From NCBI GenBank assembly GCA_945878575.1, contig CAMDUB010000011.1:1-60999 (forward strand): a DNA stretch of 60,999 bases, written 5' to 3'. Positions 42,623-52,481 of the stretch are shown piece by piece. The position numbers and the translations under genes are program-made. This DNA is from Phycisphaera mikurensis NBRC 102666 (GTDB lineage Bacteria > Planctomycetota > Phycisphaerae > Phycisphaerales > SM1A02). The notes beneath the pieces were generated by a model. It made no database searches and had not been told where the DNA came from. It saw only the letters and a list, made by a program, of their open reading frames with translations. Positions within the stretch are counted from its first letter, which is position 1. Every line of letters starts with the position of its first letter.

Positions 42623-43855
42623 GTGACCCCCATCGCACAAGATTTTGACCTGCAGTGCCGCAACTGCGCGCTTGACCTTCAGAACGCCCTGCGCGCGCTG
42701 TACGCCGCCGTGGGCGCTGACCCGGCGCGACCGCAGGAAGTGTCACGTCAATTCAAATTGAATAAGAATCTGACGTGGAAGGTGGCCAAGGTCATTCAGT
42801 CGGTGGATCCGATTGAAGCGGTGCCGTTGATTCCTGGCAGCGAAGGAATGGAGATCTTGCTCTGCGCCATGGAGGCTTCGGGACCCTATGCGTCGCCAGT
42901 CAGTGCCGTGCGATCAACGCTTGCGGCGTTTGAAGACATGGTGCGCACGCATGTTGGGGATCGACCAACGCTTGAACTTCTGATGGATGGAATGTCGCGC
43001 GGTGGCAGAGCGCTTGAGGTCTCGCGCAAGCTCGCCTTCCGTGGTAACTCGGGAATTTGGGGCGTGCAAGCGCGCGTTCGTTCCATGACGCAATTTCTTG
43101 CGCCGAGCGCTGAGCATCCGGAACTTCTTGACATAGTGCTTGTTGGCGGGCTGCACGACATTCGTCGGCTTCGGCCCGTACAAGGCTGGCCGCTCTTTCG
43201 GTTCACTAGTTACGACACGGTTGGTGGTGAACTTCCGGGCGGGCGCAATCTTGAAGCGATCGAGAAGCCAGCCACTCCCGGTGAACCGCACTTGGTGATG
43301 CGCTCATTCTGCTCACCTGTGGGTGCAGAGGTTCGGAGCATCAAGACAGATACGGGTGTTTCGCACGAACTGATGGACGGACCGGTTGGCCAGCGCGGTT
43401 CAGTGACATTCATGTTTGGCGGGATAGAGCGTGCTGCGGTGCCTCGCTACAGCAGTCCCACACAGAGCGACAGTGAACATGGCGAAATGGGCGCGCTGGT
43501 CACCATGCCAACAGAGTTTGTGCATATTGACATCCTGGTTCATCGCGACCTCCTCAATAGCTTTACCCCGGAATTGCTGGTGTATGGGCGACCGTTCGGC
43601 GGTACGGCACTTGATCCAGCAACGCGTGAGAACTATCGCCTGCCGATCGATGAGCCAATCATTCGCATGGATCCAGCCCGCGACTCGTTTACCACCGACT
43701 TGCTGCCGGACCAGCAACGAGTCGTGGACAGCGTGTTTGCGCGCTCCGGGTGGGATCGCCGCGACTTTGCAGGATTCCGTGCGGTTGTTTCGTATCCACC
43801 GATGCCATCGACAGTGATGATCCGTTACGCGCTGTCGCGTGCGCCGGGTGCTTGA
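42623..43855 (+). CDS. Protein of unknown function
   Basis: The 410-residue protein starts at a GTG. It contains 'DLQCRNCALDLQNALRALYA' with a CxxC near the N-terminus, then 'EVSRQFKLNKNLTWKVAKVI', which looks like a helix-turn-helix. The middle has 'DMVRTHVGDRPTLELLMDGM' and 'GNSGIWGVQARVRSMTQFLA'; the C-terminus is beta-rich. I recognise no family. It has no signal peptide and could be a cytoplasmic regulator. Its 3' end overlaps the convergent gene by 31 bases. Confidence 0.78.
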   Translation: MTPIAQDFDLQCRNCALDLQNALRALYAAVGADPARPQEVSRQFKLNKNLTWKVAKVIQSVDPIEAVPLIPGSEGMEILLCAMEASGPYASPVSAVRSTLAAFEDMVRTHVGDRPTLELLMDGMSRGGRALEVSRKLAFRGNSGIWGVQARVRSMTQFLAPSAEHPELLDIVLVGGLHDIRRLRPVQGWPLFRFTSYDTVGGELPGGRNLEAIEKPATPGEPHLVMRSFCSPVGAEVRSIKTDTGVSHELMDGPVGQRGSVTFMFGGIERAAVPRYSSPTQSDSEHGEMGALVTMPTEFVHIDILVHRDLLNSFTPELLVYGRPFGGTALDPATRENYRLPIDEPIIRMDPARDSFTTDLLPDQQRVVDSVFARSGWDRRDFAGFRAVVSYPPMPSTVMIRYALSRAPGA

Positions 43856-44922
43856 CTGGTGCTCTGACGCGCGCGCACGGCGCGTGCGATAGTAATGAAT
43901 CCCACTGTTAATACCAGCAAGAGGAGCGCGGATATGACCGCTGCTGCGCCGATCGCTTCGCGCACCAGGGTCCGATCGCCTTCAAGATCGCCGAGTTCTT
44001 GACGCAGCTCTTGGACATTCGTACTCAGGCTTTGCATGTCAGTTGCCAGCGATGACACGTTGCTACTGAGCGAAGTTACCGTTCGACCAGTGGTTTCAAG
44101 TTGCTCGCTGAGTTTCTGTACGCGGTTCAGGCCGTCAAGCACTGCTGGGCTCGACATGGCCATGTCAATGGTGGCTTGCGCCTCCCATCCCGCGGCGGTG
44201 GGCAGTCGGCTTGCAAGCCACACCACGTGTGCGCCAAGCAGTCTGGTTTGCTCAAGCTCCGTGGCTGCATTACTGATGGGGCTCATCATGTCTGGTTCAG
44301 CGGCGTCAAAGACAGCGGAAGCCGTGCCGGAATATGCGGCAAGATCTTCAAGGCGGATCATCCCGGCGCTTATGAGATTTGGGTGCTTGGTCTTGTAGGC
44401 AGTGATCGCAGCGTCGAGAACCGCCCGTTTTTCAGGCGTGATGTGGTCGGGTTTGGATGCAATCTCCAATATTCGGCGGTGCACTTCGGCGTACGTGGCA
44501 TCGCAATTGATCGTGGCAAGGTCTGGGTGTAAACGCGCACGATGTTCGCATGCGGTAACGCTCAAATCGGAGAAGACATAGAGGTCTACAAGCGCCCCCC
44601 AGGCATCTTGCCCAAGCGCCAGGGAGCGATAGTTTGCAGCGGCGCCATTGCGGGTGATTTGAAGATACGCAATTTCACGCTCGGGGCGACCTGCGAGCCG
44701 CGCGTTGATGATTTCTGTTTCAAACAAAGCCGCCGCGGTATCGGCAACGTCGAGCAACTCGGACGAGAGCTGCACTCGAAAGCGTGTCTCCTCGGTGTAC
44801 TGACGATCAAGCTCCATCTGCCGCTGACTTGGTCCGGAGCAGCCGGGCGCAAACAACATGCCCGCCAACCAAGCGGCGAACACCATCATCAAGGGTGCGG
44901 ACGATGTATTCAGTTGTCTCAT
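43825..44922 (-). CDS. Lipoprotein with C-terminal membrane helix, unknown function
   Basis: The 365-residue protein has a signal sequence and possible lipobox (LFAPGC, about residues 23-28). A helical region with 'EETRFRVQLSSELLDVADTA' follows, then a Ser/Thr/Leu coiled coil ('VTSLSSNVSSLATDMQSLST') near 280-315 and a transmembrane helix near the C-terminus ('AAVISALLLLVLTVGFITIA'). The ATG at 44922 has a good GGAGG site; a longer in-frame extension upstream overlaps the S9 peptidase gene and is unlikely. It may anchor two membranes or act as a periplasmic spacer. Confidence 0.8.
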   Translation of the reverse strand: MRQLNTSSAPLMMVFAAWLAGMLFAPGCSGPSQRQMELDRQYTEETRFRVQLSSELLDVADTAAALFETEIINARLAGRPEREIAYLQITRNGAAANYRSLALGQDAWGALVDLYVFSDLSVTACEHRARLHPDLATINCDATYAEVHRRILEIASKPDHITPEKRAVLDAAITAYKTKHPNLISAGMIRLEDLAAYSGTASAVFDAAEPDMMSPISNAATELEQTRLLGAHVVWLASRLPTAAGWEAQATIDMAMSSPAVLDGLNRVQKLSEQLETTGRTVTSLSSNVSSLATDMQSLSTNVQELRQELGDLEGDRTLVREAIGAAAVISALLLLVLTVGFITIARAVRARQSTSQAPGARDSA

Positions 44923-45079
44923 GTGGAACCTCCGTGTGGTTGTACATGCGCTACAGATTCCAGCCCTGTGCCGATCACGACGGACAGCGCAGACAGGGCG
45001 GCAGTGACGGCAGTGACGGCAGTCAAGCGGAAGGAAGTCACGCGGAGAGGTATAGCGGGAATGGGCGTATCGTGCGGGG

Positions 45080-47314
45080 ATGTTGTGGATTGCTACAGAA
45101 TTACTGATAGTTGTTGCGTTGCTTGCTGCACCTGAGCCACCGCAGCCGGATTGGGAATCGCTGCTTCGCGATCCGGCTGGTGATGTGCGCTGGAATGCCG
45201 ATGGAACGCTGTGGCTGTTGCCACGCGGCGTGGGCGGAACCGTCGTTGAAGTGGATCCACGCACTGGCGCGCGCACGGAGCGCGGGTCAGCCACTGCTGG
45301 ACTCGCGGAACGATCGCTGGTGAACGAAGAGTTGCGTTCATTGCCCGGTACGCGACAGTCACGCATTCGCTTCAGTAATGAAAGTACGGGAGTCGTGGAA
45401 CTTCTTTGGGTGGATGCTGGGGGTGTTCGCCGTTCATATGGCACGTTGGGTACGGCAGAAGTTCGTGAGCAACACACGTTTGCTGGTCATGCATGGGAAG
45501 TGCGTGATGCTCCCGGGAGCACGCTGGGATACGTGCGTGGCGATGTGCTGCCGACCGTCGTTCATATTGGCGCCGCGGTGGAGAAGGTGCTGGTACCGGC
45601 GCCCGTGGTAGCGCCGGCACCCGCCGGAGCACCGGCACCGCCATCATCCGCGGAACAGCCAGCGGCGCCACCGGAACTGCCTGCGAATGCAGCCAAACAT
45701 GCCGGTCCCGCGCTTTGGGCTCCGGGCTTCGGTCATGTCGTGATGTTTGAGCGCGTGGCGGAGCAGGCTCACCCAGTGCACTTGATTGAGAGTTCGCCAA
45801 CTGACCAGGTTGAGCCACGGATGCGGACCATTCAGTACTTGAAACCGGGCGATCAGATTGAACAGCGCTGGCCGCGGCTCTTTACGCGCGATGGTGGTGA
45901 AGTGCAGGTATCCCGTGAACTCTTCAAAAATCCATGGTCAATTGAGGAATGCCGATGGTCGGCGGATGGCGCGACTTTCTTTTTCACTTACAACCAGCGT
46001 GGTCATCAGGTGTTTCGCCAGTTGGCGGTTGACGCGGCCACTGGCACGGTTCGCACCGTGACGGAAGAGACTTCGCCCACGTTTATTGATTACCCCAACA
46101 AGGTCTGGACGCACTGGATTGGTGATGACGAATTGCTATGGACCAGTGAGCGTGATGGATTTAATCACGTCTATCTGATTGACGTGGCGCACGGCACGGT
46201 CAAGCGGCAGGTGACGCGCGGTCCGTGGATGGTGCGCGCGGTGGAGTCTGCTGACGAAGCCACGCGCACGTTGGTGTTGCGCGTCATGGGTATCGATCCG
46301 GCGCAAGATCCGTACTACGAACACTTCGTTCGAGTCTCGATGGATAGTGGTGATGTGGTGCGTCTGACGCAGGGGGATGGGACGCATGTGCTGGAATGGA
46401 GCCCGGATCGCGCGTTCTATGTAGATACGTGGTCGCGTGTTGATTTGCCGCCGGTTCATGAATTGCGCCGCGGCGCGGACGGGAGTTTGGTGACGGAACT
46501 TGGTCGCGCGGATGCTTCGGCAATGGTTGCTGCAGGGTGGACATGGCCGGAACGATGCGCGGTCGTTGGTCGTGATGGTGCCACGCAGGTGTACGGCGTC
46601 ATTTGGCGGCCGTGTGGAAGTGCCAACGATTCAGCACCGCGCGCCGTGTTGGAAGATATCTATGCCGGTCCGCACGACTACTTCGTCCCCAAGGCGTTTG
46701 CGGTCTGGAACAGCGAGCGCAACCTCACCCGAGCAGGCTTTGTGGTGGTGCAGGTGGATGGCATGGGCACCAACTGGCGCGGCAAAGCGTTTCATGATGT
46801 CTGCTGGAAAAACCTCAAGGACGCAGGTTTGCCTGATCATGTGGCGTGGCTTCGTGCCGCAGCGGCCACGCGGCCGTGGATGGATCTTTCGCGCCTTGGT
46901 ATTTACGGAGGCAGCGCTGGCGGCCAGAGTGCCATGCGGGCACTGCTGGACTTTCCTGATGTGTATTCAGTGGCCGTGGCCGACTGCGGATGCCACGACA
47001 ATCGCATGGACAAAATTTGGTGGAACGAACTGTGGATGGGTTGGCCGGTCGATGAGAGTTACCAACGGAGTTCCAATGTGGTGGATGCAGCAAAGTTGCA
47101 AGGCAAATTGATGTTGATCGTTGGTGAACTTGACGAGAATGTCGACCCAGCCAGCACGCTGCAAGTTTCGGCAGCGCTGGTGCGCGCTGGCAAAGATCAT
47201 GAGTTAGTGGTGGTCCCGGGAGCGGGGCACGGCGCGGCGGAGACGGCGTATGGATCCGCCAAGCGATTGGAGTTCTTGAAGCGCTATCTACAGAGTGAAG
47301 TGCCGAGCAAGTGA
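45080..47314 (+). CDS. Prolyl oligopeptidase family (S9, DPP-IV-like) serine peptidase
   Basis: The 744-residue protein has an N-terminal hydrophobic segment (signal or anchor), a seven-blade beta-propeller portion ('DDELLWTSERDGFNHVYLID', a typical DPP-IV WTSERDG motif) and an alpha/beta hydrolase domain. The nucleophile Ser612 is in 'GIYGGSAGGQSAM', the Asp is in 'LIVGELDENVDPASTLQ' and the His in 'VVVPGAGHGAAETA'. A Pro/Ala-rich insert lies near residue 180-205. S9B peptidases release N-terminal dipeptides, often X-Pro. It probably acts in the periplasm. Confidence 0.93.
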   Translation: MLWIATELLIVVALLAAPEPPQPDWESLLRDPAGDVRWNADGTLWLLPRGVGGTVVEVDPRTGARTERGSATAGLAERSLVNEELRSLPGTRQSRIRFSNESTGVVELLWVDAGGVRRSYGTLGTAEVREQHTFAGHAWEVRDAPGSTLGYVRGDVLPTVVHIGAAVEKVLVPAPVVAPAPAGAPAPPSSAEQPAAPPELPANAAKHAGPALWAPGFGHVVMFERVAEQAHPVHLIESSPTDQVEPRMRTIQYLKPGDQIEQRWPRLFTRDGGEVQVSRELFKNPWSIEECRWSADGATFFFTYNQRGHQVFRQLAVDAATGTVRTVTEETSPTFIDYPNKVWTHWIGDDELLWTSERDGFNHVYLIDVAHGTVKRQVTRGPWMVRAVESADEATRTLVLRVMGIDPAQDPYYEHFVRVSMDSGDVVRLTQGDGTHVLEWSPDRAFYVDTWSRVDLPPVHELRRGADGSLVTELGRADASAMVAAGWTWPERCAVVGRDGATQVYGVIWRPCGSANDSAPRAVLEDIYAGPHDYFVPKAFAVWNSERNLTRAGFVVVQVDGMGTNWRGKAFHDVCWKNLKDAGLPDHVAWLRAAAATRPWMDLSRLGIYGGSAGGQSAMRALLDFPDVYSVAVADCGCHDNRMDKIWWNELWMGWPVDESYQRSSNVVDAAKLQGKLMLIVGELDENVDPASTLQVSAALVRAGKDHELVVVPGAGHGAAETAYGSAKRLEFLKRYLQSEVPSK

Positions 47315-47326
47315 TTCGCTGAGCGC

Positions 47327-47794
47327 TTATCGCTTTGCTACATCAAGACCAGATCGCGCCAGCATCTCCGCCGCCGCCGGATCGTCTGCTGCGGCTTTCT
47401 GCAATTCATCGATCGATGAATACGTATGTGCCCAGGTGAAGCTGGGCTTGCGCACCACCGTCCACGTGTTGTTGCCGTGCACTACCCCGAAGTAGGCAGG
47501 GGTCAGCGTGATGGCAATCGAAATGAGGATCCCGGCAATCGGCAGGATCCACAGTGCCTGCTTTGGTACGCCCGCGCCTTCGGCATGTCGCTTGAGCGCC
47601 TCAACCCAGGTGCGTGCAATAGCAAACTCTAGGCTGAGAACGCCAAGGCCACCAAGCACCAGTGGAATTCCGGGGCCGGGGAGCACCAAGAGCGCAATCC
47701 CCGCCAGCGTAATGCTGCCGCCGACGCCACCGATCAGGATGCGCCGCAGCCTGCCGTTGGTGTTTGCGCGAAGCCATTCAACCAGGGTTGCCAT
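47327..47794 (-). CDS. PGPGW-type transmembrane protein
   Basis: The 155-residue protein has two or three helices. The stretch 'LAGIALLVLPGPGIPLVLGG' and 'LEFAIARTWVEALKRHA' carries the PGPG motif of the PGPGW family of small inner-membrane proteins, whose function is unknown. A third helix follows ('ALWILPIAGILISIAITLT'). The ATG at 47794 is preferred to an in-frame start at 47842 on length. Divergent from ettA. Confidence 0.8.
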   Translation of the reverse strand: MATLVEWLRANTNGRLRRILIGGVGGSITLAGIALLVLPGPGIPLVLGGLGVLSLEFAIARTWVEALKRHAEGAGVPKQALWILPIAGILISIAITLTPAYFGVVHGNNTWTVVRKPSFTWAHTYSSIDELQKAAADDPAAAEMLARSGLDVAKR

Positions 47795-47857
47795 GCTGAC
47801 AAGGTACTTGCGCCGGCTGCGTACAATCCGTCGTTCCCCCATTGAGCGGAGTACCCC

Positions 47858-49564
47858 ATGGCAGCACCACAGAAAACCGGTCTAAAGAACGAAACGCAAG
47901 TCATCTACTCGATGCTCAATGTATCGAAGGAGATCGATCGTAAGAAGATCCTGACTGATGTTTCGATTTCGTACTACTACGGAGCGAAGATCGGCGTCTT
48001 GGGTCTCAACGGCAGCGGTAAGAGCACGCTTCTGAAGATCTTGGCGGGGCTCGACAAGAATTATGAGGGAAAGATCATGGCAGCCAATGGCTACACGATC
48101 GGCTACCTCGAACAGGAACCGCTGATCGACGACACGCGCACCGTGATGGAAGTGGTGCGCGATGGTGCCAAGGTGACCTTTGAGTTGCTCCGGCAGTACG
48201 ACGAGATCAACGCCAAGTTCGGCGAGGACATGACGCCGGAGCAGATGGATAAGTTGATGGCCAAGCAGGCGACGGTGCAAGAAGAGTTGGACCGCCGCGA
48301 GGCATGGACCATCGACAGCCAGTTGGAAATGGCCATGGAAGCATTGCGGTGCCCGCCAGCAGATCAGGCGTGCAACACGCTCTCTGGTGGTGAGCGCCGC
48401 CGCGTGGCGCTGTGCACGCTGCTTCTCACCAAGCCCGACATTCTGTTGCTTGACGAACCGACCAACCACTTGGATGCGGAAAGCGTCACGTGGCTTGAGC
48501 AACATTTGCAGCGCTTTGAGGGAACCATCATTGCGGTGACGCATGATCGGTACTTCTTGGACAACGTTGCCGGGTGGATCCTTGAGCTCGATCGCGGCCA
48601 GTGCATTGCTTACAAGGGCAACTACACCGGTTGGCTTGAGCAGAAGAAGAAGCGCTTGGAAGTGGAAGAGAAGCACGCATCCACTCGGCAGAAGGCGTTG
48701 GCGCGCGAACTGGAGTGGATCGGTCGTAATCCGCAGGGACGCATGGCAAAGAACAAGGCGCGTGTTGAGCGCTATGAACAGCTTGCTGGGCAGAACCAGA
48801 AGGAACGTGCTGCCGAGGTGGAAATCTTTATTCCCGCGGGTCCGCGTCTGGGCACATTGGTTGTCGAAGCCAAGGGTCTTTGCAAGGCATACGGCGAGAA
48901 GGTGCTCTTGGATGATGTCAATTTCACCATTCCAGCCGGCGCCATCGTGGGAATCATTGGGCCAAACGGCGCAGGAAAGACCACGCTGTTCCGCATGATC
49001 ATCGGCACCGAGCAACCGGACTCCGGCGAGATGCGCGTTGGCGAGAGTGTCAAGCTTGCCTACGTTGAGCAGAGCCGCGAGACGCTCCCGAACGACAAGA
49101 ATCTCTGGGAAGCCATCTCTGGTGGCGAAGAGAAGATGATGCTTGGCGGCGTGGAAACCAACAGCCGCGCTTATGTAGCGCGCTTTGGTTTCACGGGTAC
49201 TGATCAATCAAAGATTGTTGGAAGTCTGTCGGGCGGCGAGCGCAATCGCGTGCATCTGGCGCGCATGTTGAAGGAGGGCGCCAATGTCATCCTGCTGGAT
49301 GAACCGACCAATGACATCGACGTCAACACCATGCGTGCCCTTGAAGATGGCATGGAAAGCTTCGTTGGTTGCGTGGTGGTGATCAGCCATGATCGCTGGT
49401 TCCTTGACCGCGTGGCGACGCACATCCTGGCCTTTGAAGGCGACAGCAAAGTCTTTTTCTACAACGGCAATTACTCCGCGTACGAAGCGGATCGGCATCG
49501 CCGTATGGGGCTGGCTGCTGATGCTCCGCCGCGCCGACTGCAGTACCGAGCACTTTCACGCTGA
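47858..49564 (+). CDS. ettA: Energy-dependent translational throttle protein EttA (ABC-F)
   Basis: The 568-residue cytoplasmic ABC-F ATPase has two nucleotide-binding domains: Walker A 'GLNGSGKST' and signature 'LSGGERRRVAL' in the first, 'GPNGAGKTT' and 'LSGGERNRVHL' in the second. The linker between domains includes 'EKHASTRQKALARELEWIGR', the EttA/PtIM arm region. EttA binds the ribosomal E-site and gates initiation by ADP/ATP ratio. Length (about 555 in E. coli) and the arm fit. The start has a GGAG site. Confidence 0.95.
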   Translation: MAAPQKTGLKNETQVIYSMLNVSKEIDRKKILTDVSISYYYGAKIGVLGLNGSGKSTLLKILAGLDKNYEGKIMAANGYTIGYLEQEPLIDDTRTVMEVVRDGAKVTFELLRQYDEINAKFGEDMTPEQMDKLMAKQATVQEELDRREAWTIDSQLEMAMEALRCPPADQACNTLSGGERRRVALCTLLLTKPDILLLDEPTNHLDAESVTWLEQHLQRFEGTIIAVTHDRYFLDNVAGWILELDRGQCIAYKGNYTGWLEQKKKRLEVEEKHASTRQKALARELEWIGRNPQGRMAKNKARVERYEQLAGQNQKERAAEVEIFIPAGPRLGTLVVEAKGLCKAYGEKVLLDDVNFTIPAGAIVGIIGPNGAGKTTLFRMIIGTEQPDSGEMRVGESVKLAYVEQSRETLPNDKNLWEAISGGEEKMMLGGVETNSRAYVARFGFTGTDQSKIVGSLSGGERNRVHLARMLKEGANVILLDEPTNDIDVNTMRALEDGMESFVGCVVVISHDRWFLDRVATHILAFEGDSKVFFYNGNYSAYEADRHRRMGLAADAPPRRLQYRALSR

Positions 49565-49572
49565 GTTTCCCC

Positions 49573-50727
49573 ATGTCCACCGCCCGACTTATCGCCGGCA
49601 TTCCTGCAGTGAATAAGAGCCTGTTTCATGCGGTTCGCTTTGCGGTTGGTGATCCCGCGGCGTGCATTGACTTTCTGCAGGACGGTAAACCGGCCCATCG
49701 TTTGTTCATCGTGCGGGATATTGAGATGGGCCGTGCGCGACAGCATGCCCGGGCCGACGCGGTGTCATGTCCACGCGACTTTGAACCAGCGGCCGGGTTG
49801 TCTGGCGATCGCGAAACGGCTACCGCGCAAGCCGTGGCGGAATGCCTGCGTCGTCAGCACATCACCTTGGTTGTCTCCGACCGCACGCTGCCACTGATCT
49901 TTGCCGATCACTTGCGACAGGCTGGAATTGCGCTTGAGTACGACGCCGGCATGGGCGTACTTTCGCGCCGCGCCAAGGATGCGCAGGAAGTGGAATGGCT
50001 ACAAAGTGCGCAGCGCGCGACCGAAGATGCCATGCGTATGGCGTGTGAGATGGTGGCGCGCGCAACTGCTGATGCGAACGGCGTCTTGCACCACCACGGC
50101 GAGCGCCTGTCGGCAGAACACCTGCGATTCATGATTGATGTGCACCTCTTGAAGCTGGGGTTCAGCAATCCGCCGTCCATCGTGGCATGCGGCGCGCAGG
50201 GTGCGGATTGCCATGAGCACGGCCACGGTGATCTACGAACCGGTCAGCCGGTGATCGTGGACATCTTTCCGCGCTGCCAGAAGACCTTCTACAACGGCGA
50301 CTGCACACGCACGGTGGTGCATGGCGATGTGCACCCGGAAGTCACGCGTATGCACAGCGCCGTACTTGAGGCGAAGCGTGCGGCGATTGCGGCGGTGCGC
50401 ACGGGCGTCACCGGTGAGGACGTGCACCGCGCCACGCTCGGCGTGATTCATGCACACGGGTTTGCAAGTGGGATGCCACCCGCCGATGCACCTGACACGT
50501 GGTGTGGCATGACGCATGGCACTGGTCATGGCATTGGTCTTGATGTTCATGAGCCGCCACTCCTTGATTTCAAGGGGCCGGTACTAGTGACTGGCGACGC
50601 GCTGACGGTTGAGCCGGGTCTGTACGGCCGTGCCCACGGTGGTGTGCGCGTGGAAGACATGGTGATTGTCGGCGTCGATGGCACTACCAACCTCAACAGC
50701 CTGTTTGAGGGGCTTTCTTGGCGCTAA
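49573..50727 (+). CDS. M24 family metallopeptidase (Xaa-Pro aminopeptidase-like)
   Basis: The 384-residue protein has a pita-bread peptidase domain. Metal ligands are visible in 'VIVDIFPRCQKTFYNGDCTR' (two Asp), 'GTGHGIGLDVHEPP' (His), 'LTVEPGLYG' (Glu) and 'GGVRVEDMVIV' (Glu). The N-terminal creatinase-like domain is present. It cleaves N-terminal residues adjacent to proline, or similar bonds. Eight bases downstream of ettA in the same direction, so probably cotranscribed. Confidence 0.9.
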   Translation: MSTARLIAGIPAVNKSLFHAVRFAVGDPAACIDFLQDGKPAHRLFIVRDIEMGRARQHARADAVSCPRDFEPAAGLSGDRETATAQAVAECLRRQHITLVVSDRTLPLIFADHLRQAGIALEYDAGMGVLSRRAKDAQEVEWLQSAQRATEDAMRMACEMVARATADANGVLHHHGERLSAEHLRFMIDVHLLKLGFSNPPSIVACGAQGADCHEHGHGDLRTGQPVIVDIFPRCQKTFYNGDCTRTVVHGDVHPEVTRMHSAVLEAKRAAIAAVRTGVTGEDVHRATLGVIHAHGFASGMPPADAPDTWCGMTHGTGHGIGLDVHEPPLLDFKGPVLVTGDALTVEPGLYGRAHGGVRVEDMVIVGVDGTTNLNSLFEGLSWR

Positions 50728-50774
50728 CGAAGGGCGCCGAAGCAGATCACTGAATGAGTGCACCGCGCGCTACG

Positions 50775-51536
50775 TCAGTCGTCGTCCGACGACTTTGGCT
50801 TCTTCCGGGTAAGGCCTAGTTCGGCCTCGAGTTCCGGTCCGGCTGCCTCAACATCAGCGTCCAGTTCATCCATGCGCGGACGGTTGCTACGCACGAATCC
50901 CTTGGCAGCTTGCTTGCAGAGTGTCTCAAGCGCTTGATGCAACTTCTCATGGTCTGGCACGGAGTCGAGCGCAGCCATCAGGAAATCGATCTGTCGATCA
51001 AGTTCCAGTCCGGTGTCGAGCATCTCAATGGCAGCGTCGCCGAGTTGTTCCATGGCTCCAATGAACCACTTGTGATCGGGCTTATCCCAGTTCTTCGGCG
51101 GGTCAATGCGCGCACGAATGGTCATCTGTCCGATCGCTACCACGGGGCAGAGTTGCAGCATCGAAAGCGGCTCGCGACACATGACGGCCACAGGAATTTC
51201 GCGTTTCAGTGCGGCAAGCCTGAGCCGTCGAGCATCAGCGCCGACGGTGGGCGGTTGCACCAAGTAGCAGCCCGGAGTGAGCGGCATGTCTTCGGTGATG
51301 TCGGCCTGCAAGATGGTGATCTTCTTGTTGCCCAGCGCTTCTTGAATGCGTTGGCGGCGTGCCTCTTGCAGCGGCAGGATCACCCGCGCCAGCAGGCCAA
51401 AGTCTTCCTTGCTCCGTGAAATCTCCATGGCGCGATGCGCCAGTCGCTCCGCCTCAAACCATTGCGATCGGCGCAGCGCCGTCTCAGCGCGCTCCATGAT
51501 CTCGTCAACCATTTCGTGTCGCGGAGAAGCGTTCAT
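50775..51536 (-). CDS. Protein of unknown function at the end of the lpx operon
   Basis: The 253-residue protein starts MNASPRHEMVDEIMERAETA with a TPR-like helical hairpin (residues 10-60, 'AERLAHRAMEISRSKEDFGL'). A globular part follows ('ITILQADITEDMPLTPGCYL', 'AVMCREPLSMLQLCPVVAIG'), then a helical C-terminus ending in a charged tail (KSSDDD). I recognise no family. It follows lpxA in the same direction with a 100-base gap. A start at 51548 is also possible. Confidence 0.78.
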   Translation of the reverse strand: MNASPRHEMVDEIMERAETALRRSQWFEAERLAHRAMEISRSKEDFGLLARVILPLQEARRQRIQEALGNKKITILQADITEDMPLTPGCYLVQPPTVGADARRLRLAALKREIPVAVMCREPLSMLQLCPVVAIGQMTIRARIDPPKNWDKPDHKWFIGAMEQLGDAAIEMLDTGLELDRQIDFLMAALDSVPDHEKLHQALETLCKQAAKGFVRSNRPRMDELDADVEAAGPELEAELGLTRKKPKSSDDD

Positions 51537-51636
51537 TCGGGGAAGCATAGCCGCCGGGGGGGTGCTGGCGGAAGAGCCACACCATGGGACAGTCTGCGAC
51601 ACTCTGCGCCACCAATCGACATGTTGGGCGCACGGG

Positions 51637-52461
51637 TCAGTCCCGTCGGCCGCGACGGTCGTCAAGCCGCTGGGTTTCTAGGGATCGACCGTGCACGCCG
51701 CGCGCTTGCGCATTCACGGCATTCACCAAGATCTCCACCGACCGTACCCCGGGGTACTTGGCCATGAGACCGCTTATTTTCTCGGCAAGGCTGCCGCCCC
51801 GGTCACGGAACAGGCGCTTGTACGCCTCCTTCATGGCCTCAATATCAGTCTCGGTGAAGCCGCGCCGCGCCATGGCGATGTGGTTATGACCGCGAACCTC
51901 GGCGGGATTCCCCTCCACGATCATGAAGGGCGGCACATCCATACTGACGCGGGCCATGGCTCCAACGAACGCGCACGTTCCGATCACCACAAAGTGATGG
52001 ATGCCCGCTCCGCCGCCCACATTAGCGTTGTCTTGCACTACTGAGTGACCAGCAAGCATGACGTTATTTGCAAGGATGCAACTGGTTCCCACGATGCAAT
52101 CGTGTGCAATGTGCACCGTGCCCATGATCAGGTTGTCGCTGCCAACCCGTGTCCAACCGCCGCCATTCTCAGTGCCGCGGTGAATGGTGACGTGCTCGCG
52201 AATCTGGTTGCGATCGCCGATTTCGCACCAGCTCTTTTCGCCGGTGAACTTCTTGTCTTGCGGAGTACCGCCGATATAGGCAAACGGAAAGATGGTGTTC
52301 TGTCGGCCGATCCGCGTGTGCGATTCAACCACCACATTATTCATGAGGACAGTGCCATCACCAATCGAAACCTCTGGTCCAACGATGCACCACGGTCCGA
52401 TTTCGGCGGTGGGCGCAACGCGGGCACTGGGGTCGATGATTGAGCTGCTATGAATCGGCAT
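51637..52461 (-). CDS. lpxA: Acyl-ACP-UDP-N-acetylglucosamine O-acyltransferase
   Basis: The 274-residue protein has a left-handed beta-helix of hexapeptide repeats ('SARVAPTAEIGPWCIVGPEV', 'IGDGTVLMNNVVVESHTRIG') and the LpxA catalytic-His motif 'GTVHIAHDCIVG'. 'LAGHSVV', 'GGGAGIHHFVVIGT' and 'AMARVSMDVPPFMIVEGNPA' are also LpxA-like. It catalyses the first step of lipid A synthesis. It starts 20 bases after lpxC/fabZ. The C-terminal tail is Arg-rich. Confidence 0.95.
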   Translation of the reverse strand: MPIHSSSIIDPSARVAPTAEIGPWCIVGPEVSIGDGTVLMNNVVVESHTRIGRQNTIFPFAYIGGTPQDKKFTGEKSWCEIGDRNQIREHVTIHRGTENGGGWTRVGSDNLIMGTVHIAHDCIVGTSCILANNVMLAGHSVVQDNANVGGGAGIHHFVVIGTCAFVGAMARVSMDVPPFMIVEGNPAEVRGHNHIAMARRGFTETDIEAMKEAYKRLFRDRGGSLAEKISGLMAKYPGVRSVEILVNAVNAQARGVHGRSLETQRLDDRRGRRD

Positions 52462-52481
52462 GTGGGTGGGGTGATGATGGT

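Noticed and set aside
44923-45477. In-frame N-terminal extension of the lipoprotein at 43825-44922
   Set aside because: It is Ser/Arg/Pro-rich with no fold, overlaps the start of the S9 peptidase gene on the other strand, and the internal ATG has a good GGAGG site and signal peptide.
47882-49207. 441-residue minus-strand frame opposite ettA
   Set aside because: Shadow of ettA: the plus-strand protein has complete ABC motifs and a ribosome-binding site, and the minus frame has no recognisable domains.
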